DNA of 17,525 nt from Pseudomonadota bacterium (GTDB lineage: Bacteria; Pseudomonadota; Gammaproteobacteria; Steroidobacterales; Steroidobacteraceae). The notes under the pieces are model-generated. The model made no database searches, had not been told where the DNA came from, and saw only the letters and a list, made by a program, of their open reading frames with translations. A program made the position numbers and the translations under genes. Numbering within the stretch: position 1 is the first letter of the stretch; the number at the start of each line of letters is the position of its first letter. Positions 8,990 to 17,234 of the stretch are shown here, one piece after another. The stretch spans positions 1-17,525 of the forward strand of contig JAFAEQ010000061.1 of NCBI GenBank assembly GCA_023423935.1, written 5' to 3'.

Positions 8990-10741
8990 GTGCGAAGCTC
9001 TTTTTACGTCATGGATATGTTCAGCAGTTGCCGCGCCCAGGCGCGTGGCACGCATCGGTCATGGAAAGCGAGGTTCGGCGGCCCACGGCTGGCGTGCGTC
9101 TTGAGGAGTGCGATGGGCTGTGCCGTGCTCGCCCTGCTGCTCGTCGATCCTGCGCTCGCGCGGTCCGGGGAGGGACGCCACGAGTTTGCCGCACTCATTG
9201 AACGTGGCCTCGAGCAACTCCCGCTCCAGGTTTCCGAGGATCTTCGCGACTCGATTGCGAGTGCGTACGCCCGCCGCGCGCATGCGCCATTCTGGTTGAA
9301 CGGCTCGGCGCCGTCGGCTCGCGGCATCGAGCTGCTGCGTGCTTTGCAAGGCGCAGCCGAGAACGGGATCGATCCGAGTGACTATCGGACGAGCGAGCTG
9401 AGTGCGCGCCTTGAACGCTTGACCGCCTCGCCGGTGTCGGCTTCAGCGCTCGCGTCGGTGGATATCGCCCTCAGTGTCTCGGCTGCGAGCTATGGGCACG
9501 ATCTGCATTACGGAAGGGTGCTGCCGCGCGACGCGGGCTTCGATATGCCTGCGCGAAGTGCCAGCTTCGACGCGGGTCAGCTACTCGAGGACATTCTGCA
9601 GCAGGGCGCGACGAAAGCTCTTGCGGCCATGGAGCCTCCGTTTCACCACTATCGAGCCCTGAAGACTGCGCTCGCGCGCTATCGCCAGTTGGCGCTCGAT
9701 CCACATCTGACGGCTCTGTCGCCGCCTGCGACGACGTCGATCAGGGCGGGCGATGAGTATGCGGGCGCGCCTGAGTTGCGACGCCTGCTCACTGCGTTGG
9801 GAGATCTGCAGGTTGCGCCGGCAGCCGAGTCGATGATCTTCGACGAAGCGCTTGCCGCAGCGCTCGAGCGATTCCAGTTTCGGCATGGGTTGACCCGGGA
9901 CGGCGTGCTCGGACGACAGACCTTCGCCGCACTGACCGTGCCCTTGCAGGCGCGAGTGCGGCAGATCGAGCTCACGCTCGAGCGATTTCGCTGGCTGCCC
10001 GCGCTCGACGGACCGAGCATCATCGTCAACATCCCGCAGTTCAGGCTGTTTGCGTTCCGGTCCAACGACGACTCCGAAGCGCAGATGTTGAGCATGGACG
10101 TCATCGTCGGACGTACGTTCAATCCCACCCCGGCCTTTGCGGGCGACATGAAGTATCTGATCTTCCGTCCGTACTGGGACGTGCCTTACTCGATTGCAAA
10201 GGCCGAGATTCTGCCGCGCTTGCGACGCGACCCCGCGTACCTGGACGCTCAGAACATGGAGATCGTCGATTCACAGAGCGATCGGGCGAATGTGGTCGAG
10301 GCGACGCCGGAGAACATCGAGCTGGTGGCGAGCGGCAAGTACCGTGTGCGCCAGCGGCCAGGTCCAGAGAATGCGCTGGGCCTGGTCAAGTTCATGCTGC
10401 CGAACCACTACAACGTTTATCTGCATTCGACACCCGCGCAGCAGCTGTTTCAGCGATCGCAACGCGCGTTCAGTCACGGCTGTATTCGAGTGAGCGATCC
10501 GATTGCCCTTGCGCAGTATGTGCTGAGCAATACCGACTGGACTCAGGAGGAGATCGTTGCGGCCATGCAGGGGTCGGCGCCGCGTCGAGTCAATCTTCCG
10601 CGCAACATCCGGGTGCTGATCCTCTACGGAACGGCAGTCGCGAGTGAAGCCGGTCGCGTGTCCTTCTTCGAGGATCTGTACGGCAACGACGCGCGCCTCG
10701 AACAGCTGCTTGCGCGACGACGGATGATGGTGGAGCCCTGA
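8990..10741 (+). CDS. L,D-transpeptidase of the YcbB/LdtD type
   Basis: The enzyme forms 3-3 cross-links in peptidoglycan, or attaches proteins to it, in the periplasm. Counting from the GTG at 8990 (583 residues), a hydrophobic signal segment spans about 42-58 (GCAVLALLLVDPALA). A helical scaffold domain covers about 65-250, a peptidoglycan-binding domain about 262-316 (ALERFQFRHGLTRDGVLG), and the YkuD catalytic domain about 343-550. The active site is SHGCIRV with Cys498; His479 and His496 are nearby. The length is close to E. coli LdtD. The start is uncertain: in-frame ATGs exist at 9011, 9017 and 9113, and the last has AGGAG just before it but would leave a signal peptide lacking a basic N-region. 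The 3' end faces the P-type ATPase gene across a 19-base gap. Confidence 0.92.
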   Translation: MRSSFYVMDMFSSCRAQARGTHRSWKARFGGPRLACVLRSAMGCAVLALLLVDPALARSGEGRHEFAALIERGLEQLPLQVSEDLRDSIASAYARRAHAPFWLNGSAPSARGIELLRALQGAAENGIDPSDYRTSELSARLERLTASPVSASALASVDIALSVSAASYGHDLHYGRVLPRDAGFDMPARSASFDAGQLLEDILQQGATKALAAMEPPFHHYRALKTALARYRQLALDPHLTALSPPATTSIRAGDEYAGAPELRRLLTALGDLQVAPAAESMIFDEALAAALERFQFRHGLTRDGVLGRQTFAALTVPLQARVRQIELTLERFRWLPALDGPSIIVNIPQFRLFAFRSNDDSEAQMLSMDVIVGRTFNPTPAFAGDMKYLIFRPYWDVPYSIAKAEILPRLRRDPAYLDAQNMEIVDSQSDRANVVEATPENIELVASGKYRVRQRPGPENALGLVKFMLPNHYNVYLHSTPAQQLFQRSQRAFSHGCIRVSDPIALAQYVLSNTDWTQEEIVAAMQGSAPRRVNLPRNIRVLILYGTAVASEAGRVSFFEDLYGNDARLEQLLARRRMMVEP

Positions 10742-10760
10742 TCGTTCGAGGCGACTGCGA

Positions 10761-13241
10761 TCACTTGTTGCGCAGCGCGATACCACACACGAGCACCAGA
10801 GCCCATGAACTCAGAACACAGATGAGCACGGCGATGGTCTCGGGCCGGGCGAAATCGAACAGCTCGGCGATGGGCGGCACGTAGATCGCCAGGCACAGGG
10901 CAACGAGCGTGAGACCGACGATCCACCAGTACACGGGGTTGGGTTTCGCCAGCACACGTGCGAACTCCGCCGTGCGCGAACGGCTCACGAAGATCAATGC
11001 CAGGTTGGTGCTCACCATGCTCAGGAACGCGAGGGCCCGTGCTTCGGCGGCAGGAAAAATCCGAAGAGCGATGGCGTAGGCGCCGATGCTCGCGACAATC
11101 GCGGCAGCGCCGAGCCACAACGACCGCTCGAGAATGGCGCGCGAGAAAAGACGCTCGTTTCTCGGCCGCGGCTTGCGCTTCATGATGTCCGCCGCTTCGG
11201 GATCGGATTCGAAAACGAAGGCGCTCGCCGGATCGATCACGAACTCGAGGAACAGCACGTGCAAAGGATGCAGCAGCAGCGGCCAGCCGATGAGGACAGG
11301 GATCAGTCCCATCGCAGCAATGGGCATGTGCACCGAAACCAGGTAGCTCATCGCATGGCGAATGTTGCTGTAGATGCGGCGTCCCAGCCGAACGGACGTC
11401 ACGAGCGATGCAAAATCGTCTTTCTCGAGAACCAGATCCGCAGCTTCGCGCGCGACGTCCGTGCCGCGACCTCCCATCGCCACGCCGATGTGTGCCGCGC
11501 GTAACGCCGGTGCGTCGTTGACGCCATCGCCAGTCATGGCGACGACATCGCCGTTTGCCCTGAATGCGTGAACCAGACGCAACTTGTGCTCGGGTTTCGC
11601 GCGCGCATAGATGCTCACGCGTGAAGTGCGCGTACGCAGTGCTTCGTCGCTGAGCGCTTCGATCTCTGTGCCGGTCATCGCGCCTGCGGATGTATCGAGA
11701 CCCGCCTGGCCTGCAATTGCGAGCGCCGTCGCCGGATGATCGCCCGTGATCATGACGACGCGGATGCCAGCCTGCCGACATTGAGCGATGGCGTCCGCCA
11801 CATCGGACCTCAGCGGGTCGGCGAGACAGAGGAGGCCCACGAGCTCCAGGGTGAACTCGAAGGGCGCGGAAGGCATCTCGTCGGAGCGATGAGTGCCTTG
11901 TGCCACGGCAAGCACGCGTAGTCCGTGATCGGCGTAACCCGCGACGCGTTGAAGAACTTCATCGCGCGTAGCAGGTGTGGCGCGGCAAAGTGCGAGCACC
12001 GCTTCAGGTGCGCCCTTGACGGCGACTTCATAGTCGGTGCTGTCGGGATGCTTCCAGACGTGCGTGACCGCCAGCAGATCGGCGCTCAGGTCGTACTCCT
12101 TCACGAGCGTCATCGCCTCGCGCCTGTGCACCGCATCCGGCATTCGCTCAGCCGCAGCATCCCGAATTGCGCGTTCCATGGGATCGAACGCACTCAGCTC
12201 GCTCGCGGCAAGCGAAACCGCGAGGACCTTGCCGGCAGCGTCGCTCAAGGCGCCGTGCTCGGCGCGCAAGTCGAACTCGCTGCCCTGCGCTTCGATGAGC
12301 GCCACACGCATTCTGTTTTCGGTCAGCGTGCCCGTCTTGTCGACGGCGAGGAGGGTCGCTGAACCGATCGCTTCGATCGCCGGCATGCGCCGAGTCAGCA
12401 CACCGACGCGCGAGATCCGCCAGGCGCCCATCGCAAGAAAGAGCGTGAGCACGACAGGGAATTCTTCGGGCAGGATTCCCATCGCGACCGTAATACCGGC
12501 CAGGACACCGTTGAGCCACGAGCCGCGAGCGAGCGTATAGATCAACGCAATGGTGGCGCAGAGCGCCACGGCCGCGATGGCAACCCACCGCACCAGCGAT
12601 CGCACCTCGAGATACAGCGGTGTGGCTTCAGCCCTATCGCCTGCAAGCGTCTGACCCAGGCGTCCGAGCTCTGAACGCTCGCCGGTTGCAGTGACCTCCG
12701 CGCTGCCGTAACCGCGTACGACCAGCGTTCCCGAATAGATGCGTGCGTCCTGATCGCCGGCGACCTTATCGACGGGCACCGACTCGCCGGTCAGGATCGA
12801 CTCGTCGATGCTCAGAAAGACGCTGCTGCGAACCGCTGCATCGGCCGGCACGCGATCGCCCTCGTGCAGAACGAGGAGGTCACCGACGACCACATCACGA
12901 CCGGGAATGCGCGTCTCGCGGCCATCGCGAATCACCAGTGCACGCGGAGCTGACAGGTCGCGCAGCGCGGCGAGCGCTCGCTCCGTGCGCCGTTCCTGCA
13001 CGATGGAGATCGCGATGATCACGAGCACGGAGCTCATCAGGATGAGCGCCTCGCGCGTGTCGCCGAGCACGACATAGATGCTTGCTGCAGCGATGAGCAG
13101 CAACAACATCGGTTCGGTGAGCACGTCATACGCAATCGCGGCCAGATTGCGCGGACGTTGTGTCGGCAGCTCGTTCGGACCGTCGCGCTCCAGCCGCCGA
13201 CTCGCTTCGACAGAGGACAGTCCCTGCGTTTGCTCGGCCAT
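10761..13241 (-). CDS. Cation-translocating P-type ATPase (type II-like)
   Basis: An 826-residue inner-membrane pump. Domains in order: N-terminal cation-ATPase segment (LSSVEASRRLERDGPNELP), membrane helices 1-2 (about 40-82), actuator domain with TGES at 151-154, helices 3-4 (about 219-272) with PEEFP at 258-262, phosphorylation site DKTGT with Asp301, nucleotide-binding KGAPE, hinge MTGDGVNDAP, and about six C-terminal helices. No N-terminal heavy-metal domain or CPC motif is present, so it is not a copper or zinc pump; calcium, magnesium or another P2-type cation is more likely, but the ion is not readable. The ATG at 13241 has AGGA 9 bases upstream and fits the family start; a longer frame to 13340 would need a TTG. 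It converges on the transpeptidase gene. Confidence 0.93.
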   Translation of the reverse strand: MAEQTQGLSSVEASRRLERDGPNELPTQRPRNLAAIAYDVLTEPMLLLLIAAASIYVVLGDTREALILMSSVLVIIAISIVQERRTERALAALRDLSAPRALVIRDGRETRIPGRDVVVGDLLVLHEGDRVPADAAVRSSVFLSIDESILTGESVPVDKVAGDQDARIYSGTLVVRGYGSAEVTATGERSELGRLGQTLAGDRAEATPLYLEVRSLVRWVAIAAVALCATIALIYTLARGSWLNGVLAGITVAMGILPEEFPVVLTLFLAMGAWRISRVGVLTRRMPAIEAIGSATLLAVDKTGTLTENRMRVALIEAQGSEFDLRAEHGALSDAAGKVLAVSLAASELSAFDPMERAIRDAAAERMPDAVHRREAMTLVKEYDLSADLLAVTHVWKHPDSTDYEVAVKGAPEAVLALCRATPATRDEVLQRVAGYADHGLRVLAVAQGTHRSDEMPSAPFEFTLELVGLLCLADPLRSDVADAIAQCRQAGIRVVMITGDHPATALAIAGQAGLDTSAGAMTGTEIEALSDEALRTRTSRVSIYARAKPEHKLRLVHAFRANGDVVAMTGDGVNDAPALRAAHIGVAMGGRGTDVAREAADLVLEKDDFASLVTSVRLGRRIYSNIRHAMSYLVSVHMPIAAMGLIPVLIGWPLLLHPLHVLFLEFVIDPASAFVFESDPEAADIMKRKPRPRNERLFSRAILERSLWLGAAAIVASIGAYAIALRIFPAAEARALAFLSMVSTNLALIFVSRSRTAEFARVLAKPNPVYWWIVGLTLVALCLAIYVPPIAELFDFARPETIAVLICVLSSWALVLVCGIALRNK

Positions 13242-13564
13242 GCGTGAGAATCCTGAAGGATGCGCGCTCGCAAGACGAAGGAACCCTGTGCGCCCTGACG
13301 CGAGCAACTCACGGATACGCACGCGCGTCGGCAAAGTCAACGTGCGTTCGGCCGATCCGGTTCAGTGTGGCTGGCTTTCAGTGGTATCGGATGGATTGCC
13401 GGATCGCGTGCCGGCCGAATGTCTCCATCGATGCCGCACTTCGGCGATCGGCCTTGCGCGTTCGAGCGAAACGTGCTCCCGGGCGTTCGCGAGATGCAAT
13501 GACGCACGCGGATATCGATCGGCAAAACATTTCGCATGTATACCGAACAAAGTGGTGCCGTTTT

Positions 13565-13679
13565 CTCCTTCTGAACCGTCTTAAGGAGTGTCACTCGCTT
13601 TCTCCTCTTGCGGGTGACAGGCGCGAGTGCTGCGACACTCGCGCCGGGCTTCTGGCGGCAGGGATGCCGCTTTTTTTTT
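13565..13679 (+). ncRNA. Candidate structured small RNA (four hairpins, intrinsic terminator)
   Basis: Four hairpins follow one another on the plus strand. Hairpin 1 pairs CTCCTT (13565-13570) with AAGGAG (13583-13588). Hairpin 2 pairs TGTCACTCGC (13589-13598) with GCGGGTGACA (13610-13619), ten pairs including one G-U, with a pyrimidine loop TTTCTCCTCTT. Hairpin 3 pairs GGCGCGAGTG (13620-13629) with CACTCGCGCC (13636-13645), perfect over ten bases. Hairpin 4 is the terminator. Hairpins 1, 2 and 3 abut without a gap. The CUCCU in loop 2 is complementary to Shine-Dalgarno sequences, a feature of trans-acting regulatory RNAs. The 5' end is unknown; a TATACC at 13539-13544 is a weak -10 candidate with no good -35. 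It could instead be an attenuator in the protease leader. Confidence 0.5.
13655..13679 (+). terminator. Rho-independent terminator
   Basis: GCGGCA (13655-13660) and TGCCGC (13665-13670) form a perfect 6-base stem with a GGGA loop, followed directly by nine T residues (13671-13679). This is the clearest intrinsic terminator in the window and works on plus-strand transcripts. No protein-coding gene ends just before it, which is the main reason to propose a small RNA or attenuated leader here. Confidence 0.85.
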
Positions 13680-13864
13680 CCGCCCTGATTGGCTCGCCCA
13701 TCAAGCCTTTTCATCGTGTTAGCGCAGGTCCATGTCACAGGCGGCTCTCCCGCCAGATCCGACGGAGCGTCGAAGGTTCTCCTCGAATGTCGGGTTTTGC
13801 GTCTGGACTGCGTAACAACCTTCAACGGCGATTTCTGTGCGCCGGTCAGCGAAGGACAACGATC

Positions 13865-16582
13865 ATGGGGATTGAACGTAACGTGGGCACGACCGGGCAT
13901 TTCTCAGTCAGGAGAGCGGGCATCCTGAGTATCGGCGCAGTCGCGCTGCTGGCTGGATGTGGTGGAGGAGGCGGAAGCGGAAGCAGCGGCGGCGACAATC
14001 GTCCTGTAACGCCGCCACCCGCACCGCCCGAGACATTGTTCGTTGCTCAGAATGAGTGGCAGGGAGCCATGCCGAGCGATGCGACGCAGATCTCTGCCGA
14101 TGAGTTCCGGCGCCTGCACGCCGCAGGTGAGCTGCAGATCGTCACATCGACGACGCGGCAGGACCTGGAGCGGGCAAGACGCGAGAACATCGAGCGGGAG
14201 CTGAGCTTTCTCGAAGGCCAGACCGATCTCACGGACGATGAAAAAGCGCTCATCGAAGAAGCGCGCGCCTCCGACGACTATCTGGGCACGCCCACCGTGA
14301 CGTTGCCGAGCGGCGAAGAGTTTGCGCTGCTCGATGTGGGCACGCGCATCGAGGCGCTCGCGCGCAATTATCGCGATGCGCACGATCCTGCGGCGATGCG
14401 CGCAGCGTATGCGGTTTCCTACTCGGTACTCACCGATGAGTTGAAGGTGCAGGTTGCGACGCCCGAGTCTTTATCGGGTGCCTCGCTCGAAGAAGTCATG
14501 GCGGCACGACACGAACTCGACGCCGTGCTCGACAGCGTGGTCGACCTGGATCGAACGCGCCTCGATTTCGAGGGCATGCTGCCCGCCTCGCAGTCGAGGA
14601 TGCAGAAAGCTACGGACAACAATGGCCCTTGCAGCCCCACCGGACTTGCGCGCACGCACTGGTTCCCGCTGCGTTCATTCGTCTCGCCGATGAAGCATCA
14701 GGGCAAGCGCGGCACATGCTGGGCCTTTACCGCGATCGCAGCGCTCGAAAGCGCAGATCGAGTGCAACTCGATCTGGACTCGGACCTGTCGGAGCAGTAC
14801 TTCGTCAACCAGACGAAACACAAGTGGTTTCCAAGTGAGTTCGTCGACGGCGGCGATGCGCGCGCGGCGCTCAACGCGGCCGCAGAGCGCGGCGGACGGC
14901 TGGCGCGCGAATCGGACTGGATTTACAACCCTTCGCCGCATCGTCCGGGCGATGCTTTCGGTAAAGGCGTCGAAGGAACCGCCGCGTCCTACGTGGACGC
15001 ATGCAAGGACTACGGGTTGACGCCCTGTTCGGAAAGCGCGCATCAGAGCGATAAGGTCTGTTCGACGCAGAACGGGCGCACGGTGTGTGCGTATCAGCTG
15101 GTGAGTTATACCGGCGGCGGTGGTCGCGCAACGCCCGCGCGTCTTCTGTGGAAGAGCGGGCAGACGTTCGATTTGAATACGTATCGTGCGCTGCTCGCGA
15201 GCGGCGTCTCGATCATGGCTGCGTTCCCCGTGTACGACGGCTTTCGCAACGTAGGCGCCGACGGCAAGCTCACGGACTACGAGAAGAACAATCAACGCGG
15301 CAGCCATGCGGTGCAGATCGTTGGCTTCTTGAGCAATGAAGCCATGACCTTCGGCCCGCTGAAGAGCGAAGTAGGCGGCGGCGGGTATTTCATCATCCGC
15401 AACTCGTGGGGCTGCTATGGTGCGGGCGACGCAGGCTACTACTACATCCCGGCTGACTACGTGAGAGATCGATTCTCGACACTGGAAGTGCTCGAGCTCG
15501 ATGCGACACGCAGTCAGCGCTGGCTCGATGATCAATCGATTCCCGGCGGTACCTCCGGTCTCACGATCGATCCGCGCGGCACGACCTCGGTCAATGTACG
15601 AGTACCCACGAACATCGGCGCCACCATTGGTGTGCGGCAGCCCGGTGCGAGTCACGTGCGCCTGACCGTCACCTCCGACCGCGATGGCAAGCTCTTCGAT
15701 GGTCAATGGATCGTAGAAGAACCGGCGGCACCGAGCGGCATTCTGTTCGGCAACGATCTGAACGTTAACTTTCAGACGACGGGTTTGCGCACGCTCACGC
15801 TGACGGCCCGCTACGGAACGCAAGTGGTCACGGCGACGAAGACGGTCTACGCGACCAATACGCCGCCCGAGCTCGAGCTCGAAACGTTTGGCGAGCCTCA
15901 GGAAGGCGAGCCGTTCATCGTGACCGCCAACATCACGGACATCAACGAACCCTCGCTCACTGACATCTGCAATTCCGTGACCTGGGAAGTCCAGGCGCCG
16001 GACACGGTGCTGCCCGGCTCGGGATGCTCGCGCACCATCCGCTTCGGTACAGCAGGGTCGCGAACCTTGCGTGCGACTGCGAAGGATCGCGAGGGCTCGA
16101 CGTCGTCGGTTCTGCGGACCTTCACGGTCCAGCCACCGCCGGCGAATCCGTATCCGCGTGTGAACAGCGGGACGCTGTACTCGTGGGAGTTCGCCAGCAA
16201 TCCCATCATCGGCTGTCATCTGAGCGCCGTGCCGTCGGGCGCGACGGTCGATGTCCGGCAGCGCAGCTGCGCGCTGGTCATCACGGGCCCGCAGCGCCCG
16301 CGCTTCGAAGCACATCTGGACATAGAGAATCCGCTGAACGAAACGCTGAGCTACCAGTGGAGCCTCAGGGTCTGGAACCCCGGCGAAACCACACCGGCCC
16401 GCAACTTGCCGACGACGACCTCGAGCCCCGTCTATCCAGTCGAGCCGATCGTGTTCGGCGGCCTGAATGCAGCCAACCCCTGTGCGATCGACGTCACCGT
16501 CGTCGCGCCGCAGTCTTCCCGCAACAAGCAACTGCGTGTGTGGTCGGGCAAGTGCATCTTCATCGAGAATGCGCCGCGGTAG
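13865..16582 (+). CDS. Papain-like (C1A) cysteine protease lipoprotein with C-terminal beta-domains
   Basis: A 905-residue predicted lipoprotein. A signal with lipobox LAGC gives lipid-anchored Cys32, followed by a Gly/Ser then Pro-rich linker (33-57). Residues about 60-240 are an unassigned, acidic, helical region that may act as a propeptide. The C1A domain spans about 250-545: Gln279 (oxyanion), Cys285 in QGKRGTCWAF, His481 in GSHAVQIVGF, and Asn513 in IIRNSWG, so the catalytic set is complete. After it come beta-rich, immunoglobulin- or PKD-like segments: about 560-660, about 665-760 beginning TPPELELE, and a C-terminal module with paired cysteines (about 765-905). I chose the ATG at 13865 because GAAGGA lies 9 bases upstream and the lipobox falls at a normal distance. 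Substrate and final location (outer-membrane surface or periplasm) are unknown. Confidence 0.88.
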   Translation: MGIERNVGTTGHFSVRRAGILSIGAVALLAGCGGGGGSGSSGGDNRPVTPPPAPPETLFVAQNEWQGAMPSDATQISADEFRRLHAAGELQIVTSTTRQDLERARRENIERELSFLEGQTDLTDDEKALIEEARASDDYLGTPTVTLPSGEEFALLDVGTRIEALARNYRDAHDPAAMRAAYAVSYSVLTDELKVQVATPESLSGASLEEVMAARHELDAVLDSVVDLDRTRLDFEGMLPASQSRMQKATDNNGPCSPTGLARTHWFPLRSFVSPMKHQGKRGTCWAFTAIAALESADRVQLDLDSDLSEQYFVNQTKHKWFPSEFVDGGDARAALNAAAERGGRLARESDWIYNPSPHRPGDAFGKGVEGTAASYVDACKDYGLTPCSESAHQSDKVCSTQNGRTVCAYQLVSYTGGGGRATPARLLWKSGQTFDLNTYRALLASGVSIMAAFPVYDGFRNVGADGKLTDYEKNNQRGSHAVQIVGFLSNEAMTFGPLKSEVGGGGYFIIRNSWGCYGAGDAGYYYIPADYVRDRFSTLEVLELDATRSQRWLDDQSIPGGTSGLTIDPRGTTSVNVRVPTNIGATIGVRQPGASHVRLTVTSDRDGKLFDGQWIVEEPAAPSGILFGNDLNVNFQTTGLRTLTLTARYGTQVVTATKTVYATNTPPELELETFGEPQEGEPFIVTANITDINEPSLTDICNSVTWEVQAPDTVLPGSGCSRTIRFGTAGSRTLRATAKDREGSTSSVLRTFTVQPPPANPYPRVNSGTLYSWEFASNPIIGCHLSAVPSGATVDVRQRSCALVITGPQRPRFEAHLDIENPLNETLSYQWSLRVWNPGETTPARNLPTTTSSPVYPVEPIVFGGLNAANPCAIDVTVVAPQSSRNKQLRVWSGKCIFIENAPR

Positions 16583-16593
16583 CAGTTGAAGGT

Positions 16594-16626
16594 TCACGTC
16601 CGGGCGCAGCGTGCGCCCGGACGTGA
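16594..16626 (+). terminator. Perfect 15-base stem-loop after the protease gene
   Basis: TCACGTCCGGGCGCA (16594-16608) and its exact reverse complement (16612-16626) are separated by only GCG. The hairpin begins 11 bases after the stop codon, so it probably marks or protects the mRNA 3' end. There is no T-tract, so it is not a textbook intrinsic terminator. Confidence 0.5.
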
Positions 16627-16682
16627 CGAGCCAACCAGCCAACTAGTGCGCTGGCCAGAAGGAAGAATGGAATCGGATTTCA

Positions 16683-16718
16683 CACAGAGATCACAGAGAG
16701 CACAGAGAGCACAGAGAG
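16683..16718. repeat. Tandem repeat, four copies of a 9-base unit
   Basis: CACAGAGAT at 16683-16691 is followed by three exact CACAGAGAG units (16692-16700, 16701-16709, 16710-16718). It lies at the left border of the repeat-rich region, before the first REP-like palindrome. Confidence 0.9.
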
Positions 16719-16723
16719 TCGGA

Positions 16724-16745
16724 GGTTCGACTGAAGTCGAGCCAC
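16724..16745 (-). repeat. Single REP-like palindrome, diverged copy
   Basis: TCGACT and AGTCGA flank GA, and the element ends GCCAC, so on the minus strand it begins GTGGC then the palindrome. It resembles the GTGGG-headed palindromes further right but differs in stem sequence. A half-element (GCTCGAACCCAC) follows at 16767-16778. Confidence 0.6.
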
Positions 16746-16790
16746 GGCAGGCGCGATCCACAGCGGGCTCGAACCCACCCGTATCGTCAT

Positions 16791-16956
16791 ACCAGCTCCT
16801 GGCGCTGCGCGCCCTCTCCCTGTGGGTCCGACTTCAGTCGGACATTCCTTCTGTTCGGCTGAAGCCGAACCCACAAAGAAGCAGCTGGCCAACTGGTCTG
16901 CTGGTCTGCTGGCCAGATAAGGAAGGCTACTTGTTCGGCTGAAGCCGAACCCACAG
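16791..16956. repeat. Composite long repeat, copy 1
   Basis: This 166-base unit contains three REP-like palindromes with a GTGGG head: one in plus orientation at 16822-16844 (stem GTCCGACT/AGTCGGAC) and two in minus orientation at 16852-16875 and 16932-16955 (stem TTCGGCT/AGCCGAA). Between the last two lies a segment with two tandem GGTCTGCT units bounded by CTGGCCA and TGGCCAG, which can pair. The head-to-head pair 16822-16875 looks like a BIME-type arrangement. Confidence 0.88.
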
Positions 16957-16984
16957 TGAGAAAACCCACATTGGAGAGTTCACA

Positions 16985-16999
16985 GTGACCGAACCCACA
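16985..16999 (-). repeat. Half REP-like element between long repeats 1 and 2
   Basis: GTGACCGAACCCACA carries only the GTGGGTTCGG half (minus orientation) without its partner arm. A still shorter trace, AAAACCCACA, precedes it near 16961-16970. These look like decayed copies. Confidence 0.5.
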
Positions 17000-17032
17000 G
17001 CAGAAGTTGCTCTCTGACCGGCCGAGTAGCTG

Positions 17033-17198
17033 ACCAGCTCCTGGCGCTGCGCGCCCTCTCCCTGTGGGTCCGACTTTAGTCGGACATTCCTTCTGTTCGG
17101 CTGAAGCCGAACCCACAAAGAGGCAGCGGGCTAACTGGTCTGCTGGTCTGCTGGCCAGATAAGGAAGGCTACTTGTTCGGCTAAAGCCGAACCCACAG
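17033..17198. repeat. Composite long repeat, copy 2
   Basis: Same length (166 bases) and order as copy 1, with five differences that I counted by eye. Palindromes lie at 17064-17086 (plus), 17094-17117 (minus) and 17174-17197 (minus). Two of the five differences change the central two bases of a palindrome (TC to TT and GA to AA), leaving both stems intact; the other three fall in the segment between palindromes. It starts 242 bases after copy 1. Confidence 0.9.
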
Positions 17199-17234
17199 GG
17201 GAAAAATTGAGCCGGGCTCGGTGAGCCCGTTCAC

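Larger units (their letters stand above)
13242..13864. other. Non-coding interval between divergent ATPase and protease genes
   Basis: The stretch holds the ATPase upstream region, a plus-strand hairpin array ending in an intrinsic terminator (13565-13679), and the leader of the protease gene. Open frames cross it on both strands, but their composition (Arg/Ser-rich, no recognisable domain) and the strong RNA structures argue against coding. In the protease leader, GAAGGTT at 13772-13778 can pair with AACCTTC at 13817-13823. Confidence 0.55.

Noticed and set aside
10742..10760. Shared bidirectional terminator between the convergent transpeptidase and ATPase genes
   Set aside because: Only a 5-base GATCG/CGATC pairing with a 13-base loop is visible and there is no T-tract.
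13160..13864. Upstream extension of the protease frame by 235 codons
   Set aside because: It would overlap the ATPase 5' end, run through the hairpin array and terminator, and place the lipoprotein signal deep inside the protein.
13337..13900. A 187-codon minus-strand frame across the intergenic region
   Set aside because: Basic, low-information product; it runs antisense through the terminator and the protease start and shows no domain.
14675..16642. A 655-codon open frame antisense to the protease gene
   Set aside because: The opposite strand encodes a protease with complete catalytic motifs; the antisense product is Arg/Asp-rich with no recognisable domain, as expected of a shadow frame in GC-rich DNA.
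16586..17118. Several open frames (both strands) in the repeat region with recurring SASAEQ/LQPNRRNVR-like peptides
   Set aside because: The peptides are translations of the REP-like palindromes and the composite repeats; they repeat because the DNA repeats, with no start signals or domain.
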